Source of the DNA: Oscillospiraceae bacterium
Lineage (GTDB): Bacteria > Bacillota > Clostridia > Oscillospirales > Oscillospiraceae
Length of the DNA stretch: 52,753 nt
Reading direction: 5' to 3'
NCBI GenBank assembly: GCA_017452505.1
Contig: JAFTMI010000023.1
Span: 1 to 52,753 of the forward strand
Made by a program: the position numbers and the translations under genes. The notes under the pieces are model-generated. The model ran no database searches. It had not been told where the DNA came from and saw only the letters and a program-made list of their open reading frames with translations. This document shows positions 15,453 to 22,413 of this stretch, one piece after another. The number at the start of each line of letters is the position of its first letter. Position 1 is the first letter of the stretch.

Positions 15453-17570
15453 TTACACTTCAGCCAGCAAGGGCAGCAGCTCTTCGTTGATGGTCTTTTC
15501 GGCCATAGCGATCTTCCACTCCAGCTGCATCTTGCAGCAGCTGTAGCCGTATTCCTTCTCGAAGCCCAGACGGGAGTTGGCCTCCACCAGAGGAATGGTG
15601 TTCTTGGCGTTCTCGATCTCGGCCTGGATGATCTCCAGCAGCTCCAGCACCACAGGGCGCTTGTCTTCTACGGGGATCAAAGGCTTTTCGGCCTTCTTGG
15701 CATCCACCATACCCTTACGGCCGCCAACCCAGGTGGGAACAGCATCCACATAAATACCCAGCTGACCCTTCAGATAGTGCCAGCGCTTCACGCGGTGAAT
15801 GGTGAGGGCGTTGTTGCGGATGTAGGTAGCCACCTGCAGAATGTGCATAGCGTCCTGCTTCTTGGCGCCTTCCATCTTGGCGATGACACCTTCCAAGATG
15901 GTCACACCGGCAGTGAACAGACGAGCCATCTTAAGGTACTCCTCGGTTTCGTACTGCAGCTTTTCGGTGCGGTCTAAGTTGTAGGTGTAAACGGGGAAGC
16001 CTTCGCCGTTGACATTACCGTTGGTCACGGGGCAGCGGGGGATCAGCTCCCAGTACTTAAAGAACAGAGGATAGGAAGGGCCCACACGGGCAGGGCCGTA
16101 CTGGTCTTCGTTGGTGGAAACGCAGTGGCTCATACCCTCGGAGAACAGCTCATAAGCCTTGAGAACAGCCTCTAAGTTCTCCTTGCCGAAGTCACGGATG
16201 ATCAGCTTGTTTAGCAGTTCGTGCAGGTCGGGCTTAGGCTCCATAAAGGCATACTTGGCCATTTCCGGCAGGAAAGAGGGCCAGTAGCCGTAGCTGTGGG
16301 ATTCCCGCATGCCGTCCATACGGAGGGTTTCCTCGGTGTTCACCACGGACTCCCAACGCTGGATCCAGCGCTGAGGAGCGGGCAGATAGGGCACGCCGCC
16401 GATGTCCCAGGTGTTGCCGCCAGTGTTGGACATGCAGTACATCCGGATGCCACGCTCCCGGGCGATCTTGGACTCGGTGGTGTAGTACTTACCGGGGCCG
16501 ATCTGCCACAGGGTATAGTCGGTGGTGATCTCCTGGATGTTGGGAGCAATATCGATCTCCTCGAACATCTCGAAGGTAGCCATCATAGTAATATCGGTGG
16601 GAACATTGCGCAGCAGCTCTTCCCGGAGCTCCTGCTTCTCATAGCCCCAATTGTAGGTCCAGAAAACAATCTCGGCATCAGCCTTGTGGGAGCGGATCAC
16701 GTCACGGAGCAGGGAAATGAACTGAGGATAGTCGCGGCAGGGGAACCAGCCGGGGCTGCTCTTGGGATCTTCCTTGGATTCCCGCCAGCTCTTGCCGGTG
16801 GTGCGCTCGTCCTTGGAGGGGAATTCGCAGCTTTCGCCCACGAACAGGAAGCCCTTGACACCGGGGCAGAGCTCCATCAGCCGACCGTACATAGCATCGT
16901 AATGCTCGAATGCGCCGGGCTCGTCGGGGTGCATCGTGTTCTTAAAGCTGGGGTAGGCGTATACATCCAGGCCGTACTTGGCGGCAGCGGCAACGGTATC
17001 GTTGACGCGCTTGGCATCCTCGGGATTTTCCGCAGCCTTGCGCATACCCAGGTCCACAGCGGTGTAGCCGGCGTGGGCGATGGCGCACAGGTGGCCCTCG
17101 GGGTAGCACTCCGTGCCCATACCAGTGTTGATGTCACGCATGGAAAAACGCATCTTTAGCCGCGTCTCGCCGGGCTCGATGATGGGAGCCTCGTTCATAT
17201 TCAGCTTGTCCTCCAAAGCATAGCAGCCCTGGGCGGTGTAGCGGGGGTCAGCGCCATTGATCACAATGCCCTCGGTGACCTTGATGGTGAAGGTGCGCTC
17301 GGGGAGGGCCTTGTCCTCGGCTACGAAAATGGTCTTTGCGGCGGGAGCATCGGCGGTTGCTAACGCCAGCTCCACATTCATAGAAACCTTGAAATAATCC
17401 TGCAGGTCGGCTACCACGGTGGAAATGACGATACCGGGCTCAGCCTTGCAGGTGATTTTCCAATCAGAAGTGATCTTGACACCGGCGAGGGTGTTCAGCG
17501 CCTCGGGGTTTACCCGGTTGGGCTTATGTACCTGCTGTACTTTTTTCTCAAAATCCATATACTGTTCCAT
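15453..17570 (-). CDS. Putative glycoside hydrolase with GH20-like N-terminal domain, 705 aa
   Basis: A cytoplasmic protein without signal peptide. Residues about 25-135 resemble the alpha/beta domain that precedes GH20/GH67-type barrels (segment GADPRYTAQGCYALEDKL matches the usual GAYALLE-type end). Residues about 140-430 look like a TIM barrel that starts with strand LKMRFSMRDIN, with acidic residues in FLFVGESCEFPS and EIVFWTYNWGYE that could be catalytic. The C-terminal 270 residues are mostly helical. CGGAGG precedes ATG 17570. It is monocistronic, between a promoter and a terminator. The fold class is a reasonable guess; substrate and catalytic residues are not assigned. Confidence 0.6.
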   Translation of the reverse strand: MEQYMDFEKKVQQVHKPNRVNPEALNTLAGVKITSDWKITCKAEPGIVISTVVADLQDYFKVSMNVELALATADAPAAKTIFVAEDKALPERTFTIKVTEGIVINGADPRYTAQGCYALEDKLNMNEAPIIEPGETRLKMRFSMRDINTGMGTECYPEGHLCAIAHAGYTAVDLGMRKAAENPEDAKRVNDTVAAAAKYGLDVYAYPSFKNTMHPDEPGAFEHYDAMYGRLMELCPGVKGFLFVGESCEFPSKDERTTGKSWRESKEDPKSSPGWFPCRDYPQFISLLRDVIRSHKADAEIVFWTYNWGYEKQELREELLRNVPTDITMMATFEMFEEIDIAPNIQEITTDYTLWQIGPGKYYTTESKIARERGIRMYCMSNTGGNTWDIGGVPYLPAPQRWIQRWESVVNTEETLRMDGMRESHSYGYWPSFLPEMAKYAFMEPKPDLHELLNKLIIRDFGKENLEAVLKAYELFSEGMSHCVSTNEDQYGPARVGPSYPLFFKYWELIPRCPVTNGNVNGEGFPVYTYNLDRTEKLQYETEEYLKMARLFTAGVTILEGVIAKMEGAKKQDAMHILQVATYIRNNALTIHRVKRWHYLKGQLGIYVDAVPTWVGGRKGMVDAKKAEKPLIPVEDKRPVVLELLEIIQAEIENAKNTIPLVEANSRLGFEKEYGYSCCKMQLEWKIAMAEKTINEELLPLLAEV

Positions 17571-17632
17571 TGTAAACGCCTCCGTTTATATTTTGAACAT
17601 TGTATTTTTTGGGCCTTTCGGCCATCAGGCTA

Positions 17633-17661
17633 AGTCTACCATACTATCCCATTTTTCGCAA
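17633..17661 (-). promoter_or_regulatory. Promoter of the glycosidase-like gene
   Basis: TTGCGA (17661-17656) and TAGACT (17638-17633) on the minus strand, spacer 17 bp. A GGCCGAAAGGCC hairpin lies in the 5' UTR. Confidence 0.55.
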
Positions 17662-17692
17662 GTATAAAGAAGGGAAAATATTTCTTCCGTTC

Positions 17693-17744
17693 GTAGGGGC
17701 GGGATAATATCCCGCCCGCGGGAGGCATACAGAGCCTGCCCTAC
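17693..17744. repeat. Intergenic repeat family B, copy 2 (double hairpin)
   Basis: Two hairpins in a row: one with arms GGGCGGGATA and TATCCCGCCC, the other with arms GGGAGGC and GCCTGCCC. The unit opens with GTAGGGG and closes with CCCTAC. Confidence 0.75.
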
Positions 17745-17821
17745 AAAGGTTTATGAAATGTTTCTTTTCTTTTGGGGGAATTTGGTGTATAATGGGGAAA
17801 ACACCCAAAGGAGGCAGATTT

Positions 17822-18253
17822 ATGCATAAAAAGACCACCAATGTGATCCACAAGATCCTTCACTTTTTTGAGGGTGCCATTGCCATTTTGACGCTGATCG
17901 TCCTGGTGGGTATGCTGGTTATGGAGGTCTACCGGATGTTTACGGTGGACGGCTACTTCGACTCCATCAATACCTACCTGCATAATATTCTGACCTTGGT
18001 CGTGGGCCTGGAGTTTGTGCGTATGCTGCTGGATATGACCCCCGCCAACACTTTGGAGGTGCTGATCGTGGCTATCGCCCGGCAGGTCATCCTCAGCCAC
18101 GGAAGTCCCTGGAGCAATGTGGCAAGCGTTTTGTGTATCGCCGGCCTGTTTGCCATCCGCCGTTTCCTGATCCCCAAGGGCGAGATGACCATGGAGCTGT
18201 CCGAAATGGGCGAGGAAGAAGTCTTCGAGGAAGTCGAAAGAATCTCTTTTTGA
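17822..18253 (+). CDS. PsiE-like small membrane protein, 143 aa
   Basis: Four hydrophobic segments are visible (about 16-37, 50-68, 76-92 and 100-118), followed by an acidic C-tail (EMGEEEVFEEVERISF). The pattern TLVVGLEFVRMLLDM followed by a second amphipathic helix fits the phosphate-starvation-inducible PsiE family, whose function is unknown. ATG 17822 follows AAAGGAGG by 7 bases; a TATAAT at 17788-17793 is suitable as -10 but with a poor -35. The gene is followed at once by a terminator-like hairpin that overlaps the tRNA promoter. Confidence 0.6.
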   Translation: MHKKTTNVIHKILHFFEGAIAILTLIVLVGMLVMEVYRMFTVDGYFDSINTYLHNILTLVVGLEFVRMLLDMTPANTLEVLIVAIARQVILSHGSPWSNVASVLCIAGLFAIRRFLIPKGEMTMELSEMGEEEVFEEVERISF

Positions 18254-18265
18254 GAAAAAACTTGG

Positions 18266-18294
18266 AAAAGGGGTTGACAAACCCCCTTTTCTTC
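18266..18294 (+). terminator. Terminator overlapping the tRNA promoter
   Basis: AAAAGGGG at 18266-18273 pairs with CCCC-C-TTTT at 18282-18290 with one bulge; the -35 hexamer of the tRNA promoter forms its loop. Confidence 0.5.
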
Positions 18295-18302
18295 GATATA
18301 AT
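18274..18302 (+). promoter_or_regulatory. Consensus promoter of tRNA-Val
   Basis: TTGACA at 18274-18279 and TATAAT at 18297-18302 with a 17-bp spacer match the sigma-70 consensus at every position, 14 bp before the tRNA. Confidence 0.92.
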
Positions 18303-18315
18303 GAGCCGTGCCTTT

Positions 18316-18392
18316 GGACGATTAGCTCAGCTGGCTAGAGCATCCGCTTGACGTGCGGAAGGTCATAGGTTCGAGTCCTATATCGTCCACCA
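18316..18392 (+). tRNA. tRNA-Val (GAC anticodon)
   Basis: A complete 77-nt cloverleaf: acceptor arm GGACGAT pairing with ATCGTCC, D-arm GCTCAGCTGGCTAGAGC, anticodon arm TCCGC/GCGGA with loop TTGACGT (anticodon GAC at positions 34-36), T-arm ATAGG-TTCGAGT-CCTAT, and encoded CCA at the 3' end. Position 37 is G, where valine tRNAs commonly have A. Confidence 0.93.
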
Positions 18393-18434
18393 AAAAGAAA
18401 AAGTCCACCCCAAAGGGTGGGCTTTTTCTTTTTC
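18393..18434 (+). terminator. Terminator after tRNA-Val
   Basis: A-rich left arm and T-rich right arm around an AGTCCACCC/GGGTGGGCT stem with loop CAAA. Confidence 0.85.
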
Positions 18435-18453
18435 GGTATGGTATTAGAGATAG

Positions 18454-18554
18454 GACTCGAACCCATAGCAGTGCAACAGTCCAGTGGACTGTTGCTGCCA
18501 CCAGTGCAAACACTGGTGGCTACAATGATTGTCGAGTCCTATATCGTCCACCAA
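18454..18554. repeat. tRNA-Val-derived segment: inverted T-arm plus a 23-bp copy of the tRNA 3' end
   Basis: Bases 18532-18554 repeat the last 23 bases of the tRNA region (18371-18393) exactly, including CCA. At 18454-18468 an inverted copy of the T-arm (ATAGGACTCGAACC) occurs. Between them lie two hairpins (CAACAGTCC...GGACTGTTG and CCACCAGTG...CACTGGTGG). This looks like an attachment-site scar or a rearranged duplicate. No integrase gene is present. A further terminator hairpin follows. Confidence 0.7.
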
Positions 18555-18555
18555 G

Positions 18556-18600
18556 AAAACCCATAGAACCGCAACGGTTCTATGGGTTTCTTCTTTTTCA
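18556..18600 (+). terminator. Terminator hairpin following the tRNA 3'-end copy
   Basis: A 15-bp stem built from AAACCCATAGAACCG and its complement around CAA, followed by TTCTTCTTTTTC. It duplicates the tRNA-then-terminator layout seen at 18316-18434, but with a different hairpin sequence. Confidence 0.75.
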
Positions 18601-18656
18601 ATTTTCGTCAAATCATATGTTGTACGACAAAGGACACTTTTGTTTTAACAGCAATG

Positions 18657-18690
18657 CTCCCCGGTACGGCAAAGTACCGGGGAGCGCATA
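18657..18690. terminator. Hairpin downstream of the minus-strand lipoprotein gene
   Basis: CTCCCCGGTAC pairs with GTACCGGGGAG around GGCAAA; it lies beyond the 3' end of the gene that stops at 18723. T-tracts are weak on both strands. The rest of 18600-18722 shows nothing else. Confidence 0.45.
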
Positions 18691-18722
18691 GTATTTAATG
18701 AATACAGTACAAAGCCCCGGTA

Positions 18723-19169
18723 CTAGGATAAATTTCCGTAGATATAATCCAGTACATAGGACAGATCGTTATCCGATTCGGAGTATTCGTCACCAACTTC
18801 AACCCATTTTGCAGCAACAGTACACGGTTGCGGATCATCCGCCATTTGTGTGTATTCATAAGTTACAGTAAAGCCAATCGATATATTCACTTCGTACTCC
18901 TCGCTGTAACCACGAAGTGTTGCTTCATAGACTGAGCCTCCGTCAAAAGCGACCGGCTCTTCACTGCGACTCCATTCCAGTTCTGTAAGAGAGCTGCTTG
19001 CTGCTTTCTCGATTGTTTGTGTTCCAAAATCCTTAAACTGGGCATTTTTTACATCGCTGATAACATCAAATTTGGCTTTTTCTGCTGTACAAGCTACAGC
19101 AAGTGCGGACAATATAAATATAAGGCCGATCAACAGAATTTTGCTTATTGTGTTCTTTTTTGTTCGCAT
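18723..19169 (-). CDS. Small lipoprotein, 148 aa, unknown function
   Basis: A signal peptide with basic start (MRTKKNT), hydrophobic core and lipobox LAVAC (Cys27) marks export and lipid anchoring. The mature part (about 120 residues) has repeated short beta-strand-like segments and no known motif. GGGAG precedes ATG 19169. It is the second gene after the 119-aa gene (32-bp gap) and shares its promoter at 19597-19625. Function is unknown. Confidence 0.75.
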   Translation of the reverse strand: MRTKKNTISKILLIGLIFILSALAVACTAEKAKFDVISDVKNAQFKDFGTQTIEKAASSSLTELEWSRSEEPVAFDGGSVYEATLRGYSEEYEVNISIGFTVTYEYTQMADDPQPCTVAAKWVEVGDEYSESDNDLSYVLDYIYGNLS

Positions 19170-19201
19170 AAAAACACTCCCATAATTTACAAATTACAAT
19201 T

Positions 19202-19561
19202 TTAGAGCTTGGACAAAATGGTTTCCTGCAGCAAACGGAGATTGTGCTTGCCTTTAGGAATGAAGAACTCTTCCTTTGTAGTGGTATCGCACAATGTGAT
19301 TTGACTGAGTGTATGCAACAGGGGATTAAAATTCATAGTAATATAAACACTGCTGGAAACGGATGGATAATGCCTCACGTAATTGCCACGGCCAACAGCA
19401 AGTACCCATGTTTTTTTAATCCCTTTTTTCAGTTTGCCAAGTTCTTTCTCTGTACAGTTTGCGACGAGCTTTGTTTCAATTAAATTGACCATTTCGTCAA
19501 CGGAAACATCAATGTTATTCCATTGAAGTGCTTTATTAATTGTCCTATTCAAAATGCCCAT
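19202..19561 (-). CDS. Unknown protein, 119 aa
   Basis: A soluble protein without signal peptide. The first half is helical (VDEMVNLIETKLVANCTEKELGKLKKGIKKTW) and the second half looks beta-rich with NYVRHYPSVSSSVYITM, ending in a helix. A PH-like fold is imaginable but not supported. GAAGGAG precedes ATG 19561. It is first in a two-gene unit with the lipoprotein and is divergent from an XRE regulator, which may control it. Confidence 0.7.
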   Translation of the reverse strand: MGILNRTINKALQWNNIDVSVDEMVNLIETKLVANCTEKELGKLKKGIKKTWVLAVGRGNYVRHYPSVSSSVYITMNFNPLLHTLSQITLCDTTTKEEFFIPKGKHNLRLLQETILSKL

Positions 19562-19596
19562 GGTTATACCACTCCTTCTTTTTATTTGACATAACG

Positions 19597-19625
19597 ATTA
19601 TATCGACAATTCGACATAAAGTCAA
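19597..19625 (-). promoter_or_regulatory. Promoter of the 119-aa gene/lipoprotein unit
   Basis: Minus-strand TTGACT (19625-19620) and TATAAT (19602-19597), 17-bp spacer. The spacer contains two direct TGTCGA repeats, a possible binding site for the divergent XRE regulator. Confidence 0.82.
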
Positions 19626-19708
19626 GTAAAAAGATCGTCTAATACAATCTATCGATAAACCGTTATAATGCATAAAATAAACCTATCAAATGATAGGAGG
19701 GAGATATT

Positions 19709-20035
19709 GTGCAGGAGAAAGGAATCATTATGCGAATAGATCAGCTTTGCAAGGCGAGGTCGTGGACATATTACAAGCTTGCGAAAGAAAGCGGGATCGC
19801 ATATTCTACACTATTTACAATGATACAAAAAGCAAATGTGCCTTCCATTCCCACGTTGATGAAGCTTTGCAAAGGTTTTGGCATTACAATCGGGGATTTT
19901 TTTGATGAAAATGCAGAGACGGTTATGCTTACTGAAGAACAGAAAAATCACTTACTACAATGGAACAGCCTGTCTGATGAAAACAAAGCCATCATCGAGA
20001 AATATATGCAATTTCTTCTTTCACAGCAAATGTAA
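19709..20035 (+). CDS. XRE-family helix-turn-helix regulator, 108 aa
   Basis: An HTH occupies about residues 8-66 (SWTYYKLAKESGIAYSTLF, then SIPTLMKLCKGFGITIGDFF), followed by a helical tail resembling the usual LTEEQKNHLLQWNSLSDENK extension of Clostridia XRE proteins. Two starts are possible: GTG 19709, 7 bases after AGGAGGG, and ATG 19730, 6 bases after AAAGGA. I use the former for its stronger ribosome site; the latter matches the usual N-terminus of the family. It probably regulates the divergent two-gene unit. Confidence 0.88.
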   Translation: MQEKGIIMRIDQLCKARSWTYYKLAKESGIAYSTLFTMIQKANVPSIPTLMKLCKGFGITIGDFFDENAETVMLTEEQKNHLLQWNSLSDENKAIIEKYMQFLLSQQM

Positions 20036-20050
20036 TGTCCTGGAGATGTT

Positions 20051-20088
20051 CCGTCTTTCGAACTTTTTATCGAAAGACGGAAAAATTT
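20051..20088. terminator. Hairpin after the XRE gene
   Basis: An 11-bp perfect stem (20051-20061 with 20070-20080) followed by AAAAATTTT; T-tract is short. Confidence 0.55.
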
Positions 20089-20169
20089 TACTAAAACAAC
20101 GGTGTCCCTAACCTTTCGATAGTTACCCCCCTATATAAGGCTATGTTTATCTAATAGTGGAAGACAGAG

Positions 20170-20328
20170 ATGCGGTTTTTGCGCAGATTACGGGGCAATA
20201 CAACCGCTGTTCAAGAGCCTGCCAGTTATGTTGCGACGATATTGAAAAATACAAAAAAACTGTTGGATGATGGTGCCATTACACAAGAAGAATATGCCGC
20301 CAAGAAAAAGCAACTGTTAGGTTTATAA
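20170..20328 (+). CDS. SHOCT-domain microprotein, 52 aa
   Basis: Translating from ATG 20170 gives a short basic start followed by a typical SHOCT (short C-terminal) domain ending KLLDDGAITQEEYAAKKKQL plus LGL. An in-frame stop at 20155-20157 shows that the frame does not extend further upstream. The ribosome site (GGAAG) is weak and no strong promoter is seen. It is either a stand-alone SHOCT protein or the surviving end of a decayed larger gene. A strong terminator follows, which argues for a real transcript end. Confidence 0.55.
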   Translation: MRFLRRLRGNTTAVQEPASYVATILKNTKKLLDDGAITQEEYAAKKKQLLGL

Positions 20329-20330
20329 TA

Positions 20331-20363
20331 CAAGAAAACCCTCCCTGCGGGAGGGTTTTCTTT
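20331..20363 (+). terminator. Terminator after the SHOCT gene
   Basis: AAGAAAACCCTCCC pairs with GGGAGGGTTTTCTT around TGC, T-rich end. Confidence 0.85.
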
Positions 20364-20419
20364 TGAAAAGATTGCAATTTTTTGGGAATTATGATATAAA
20401 AAGGGAAAAGGAGGATTGT

Positions 20420-20770
20420 ATGATGATTACCTTTATTGTCCTGTTTTTGCCGGCGGTTTTGTCCGTGTGGCTTTGGGAAGTCTTCAGCAAGACCCGGCTT
20501 TGCAAGCGGAACTGGGTGTATCTGCTGAGCCTGAATATCCTGCTTATCAATTTCGGCTGCTTTGCCGTGAAGAAATGGATCTTGTACACCGGCAACCATA
20601 CCTTGGCCACTTTGATGGCGGATATGACCCCCTCTGTTGCGGTGAACTATCTGATCATGGCCATTCCTGCCGCTGTGGCGCTGGCTTTGGTTGAAAAGAT
20701 CGTGTACAGCAAGATCCGAATTCGTGTAGAAGGTGACGACAAAAATGCCTCAGAAAAAGAAGACGCATAA
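20420..20770 (+). CDS. Small membrane protein paired with LtaS/MdoB-like transferase, 116 aa
   Basis: Three hydrophobic segments are visible (about 2-20, 31-49 and 74-95), with a charged C-terminal tail (EGDDKNASEKEDA). ATG 20420 lies 6 bases after AAAAGGAGG. The next gene, an LtaS/MdoB-like transferase, overlaps its end by 26 bp, so the two are translationally coupled and the small protein may serve as its partner or supply missing N-terminal membrane helices. No family is recognised. Confidence 0.75.
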   Translation: MMITFIVLFLPAVLSVWLWEVFSKTRLCKRNWVYLLSLNILLINFGCFAVKKWILYTGNHTLATLMADMTPSVAVNYLIMAIPAAVALALVEKIVYSKIRIRVEGDDKNASEKEDA

Positions 20771-22289
20771 GGTTCTGCGTGCCCTGGGAACTTGCTTAGG
20801 GTGTTTGCTGATCTTTGTTGGCTTTTTGACATACTATTCCGCAAACTGGTATGCCGATACCTACGGTCAGCTGGGCTTTGAAGCCATTCTTTACACCCTG
20901 CTTGCAGACCTTGGCGGTGTGGAATCCACGCTGATCTACAAATATGCCCGTTCGGCGCTGATCCCGTCACTGTTTTGGACGGCACTGCTGTGTCCTGTGC
21001 TGTTCGGTACTTGGCGGAAGAAGCTGATGATGGTATTCCCCAAGCTGAAGCTGCAGCTGTTTCCCATGCGGCCTGTGGTAGCGCTTGTGCTGACTTTGGC
21101 TATATCCGGAAGCTTTTTCTACCGGGGCGCGGAAACCGCTGAGTTTTGGGAGTATGCCGAAAACTTGGGAAAGCAATCCACACTCTACACGGACCATTAC
21201 CAGGATCCTGCCACCGCCGATATTACTTTCCCCCAGGAAAAGCGCAATCTGATCTACATTTTCCTGGAATCCATGGAAACTACATTTTTCTCCCGGGAGC
21301 AGGGCGGCTTGATGGACACTTGTGTAATTCCGGAGCTGTATGACCTGGCGGAAAACAATCTGTGTTTCTCCAATTCGGAAAATACCGTGGGCGGTATCCG
21401 CAGCGGTATGGGCGGTGTGTGGACGGTTGCGGCTATGGTGAGCCAAACCGCCGGCATCCCCTTGAAAGCGCCTCCGGATGTCGCAGACGGCAACAGCTAC
21501 GGTAATAATGGTGTGTTCCTGCCCGGCGCAACCTCTATGATGGATATTCTCCACGAAAACGGCTATTATCAGACCCTGATGGTGGGCTCCGATGCCAATT
21601 TCGGCGGCCGCTCCACTTATTTCGGCACCCATGGCGTGGATAAGATCTACGATCTGTTCACCGCCCGGGAAGACGGTCTGATCGCCCCGGATTATAAGGT
21701 TTGGTGGGGCTTTGAGGACAATTACCTGTTCCGCTATGCCCAGCAGGAGCTGCCAAAAATCGCAGCCAAGGACGAACCCTTTGCCTTTTATATGCTGACG
21801 GTGGACACCCACCACGAGGACGGCTATCTCTGCCCGGATTGCCCCAACACCTTCCCCAATAAATATGAGAATGTGTATGCCTGCTCCAGCAAGAAGACCG
21901 CGGCTTTTATAGAGTGGATCAAGACCCAGGATTTCTACGAGGATACCACGATTGTGGTAGTGGGCGATCATCCCACCATGGGCAATGACTATATCCGCTC
22001 CATAAAAAAGCCCGGAGACGAAAACTACCCCCGGGATGTGTACAACTGCTTTATCAACAGTGCTGCGAAGCCCACATCTGTCACAAACCGAATGGCCTTT
22101 ACCGTCGATATGTTCCCCACCACCCTGGCGGCGATGGGCTGTCAGATTGAGGGTGAGCGGTTGGGCCTGGGTACGAACCTGTTCTCAGACAGGAAGACCC
22201 TGGGCGAGGAGCTGGGCTCCAACGGCTTTAACGATGAGCTGAATAAGCCATCCAATTACTATACTTCTGAATTCTATTTTGAGAAATAA
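20745..22289 (+). CDS. LtaS/MdoB-like phosphoglycerol transferase, 514 aa
   Basis: A membrane-anchored alkaline-phosphatase/sulfatase-fold transferase. Residues about 10-125 contain three membrane segments, the rest is extracellular. FLESMETTFF gives the metal ligand Glu175; WTVAAMVSQTAGIPL puts the nucleophile threonine at 227; VGDHPTMGND near residue 410 completes the metal site. The WTVAAMVSQ-type motif resembles E. coli phosphoglycerol transferase MdoB more than LtaS, so it may decorate a glycan or a polar lipid with phosphoglycerol. ATG 20745 is preferred over GTG 20733. Number of N-terminal helices is lower than in LtaS (five), which the preceding three-helix protein may compensate. Confidence 0.85.
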   Translation: MPQKKKTHKVLRALGTCLGCLLIFVGFLTYYSANWYADTYGQLGFEAILYTLLADLGGVESTLIYKYARSALIPSLFWTALLCPVLFGTWRKKLMMVFPKLKLQLFPMRPVVALVLTLAISGSFFYRGAETAEFWEYAENLGKQSTLYTDHYQDPATADITFPQEKRNLIYIFLESMETTFFSREQGGLMDTCVIPELYDLAENNLCFSNSENTVGGIRSGMGGVWTVAAMVSQTAGIPLKAPPDVADGNSYGNNGVFLPGATSMMDILHENGYYQTLMVGSDANFGGRSTYFGTHGVDKIYDLFTAREDGLIAPDYKVWWGFEDNYLFRYAQQELPKIAAKDEPFAFYMLTVDTHHEDGYLCPDCPNTFPNKYENVYACSSKKTAAFIEWIKTQDFYEDTTIVVVGDHPTMGNDYIRSIKKPGDENYPRDVYNCFINSAAKPTSVTNRMAFTVDMFPTTLAAMGCQIEGERLGLGTNLFSDRKTLGEELGSNGFNDELNKPSNYYTSEFYFEK

Positions 22290-22323
22290 GCAAAGCGGGA
22301 CGGTTTTCGTCCCGCTTTTGCTG
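22289..22323 (+). terminator. Terminator after the transferase
   Basis: AGCAAAGCGGGAC pairs with GTCCCGCTTTTGCT around a 7-base loop. Confidence 0.8.
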
Positions 22324-22354
22324 TGGAAAATGGGGGAATTTTGCAAAATCTCCG

Positions 22355-22383
22355 TTGACAAATGGAGGGATTTTTTTCATAAT
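22355..22383 (+). promoter_or_regulatory. Promoter of the anion permease gene
   Basis: TTGACA at 22355-22360 and CATAAT at 22378-22383 with a 17-bp spacer. Confidence 0.8.
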
Positions 22384-22413
22384 AGAAGGCGGTTTTGGAA
22401 AGGAAGGAATCCT

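Noticed and set aside
18322-18513. Minus-strand frame over tRNA-Val
   Set aside because: A familiar spurious translation of the complement of tRNA genes.
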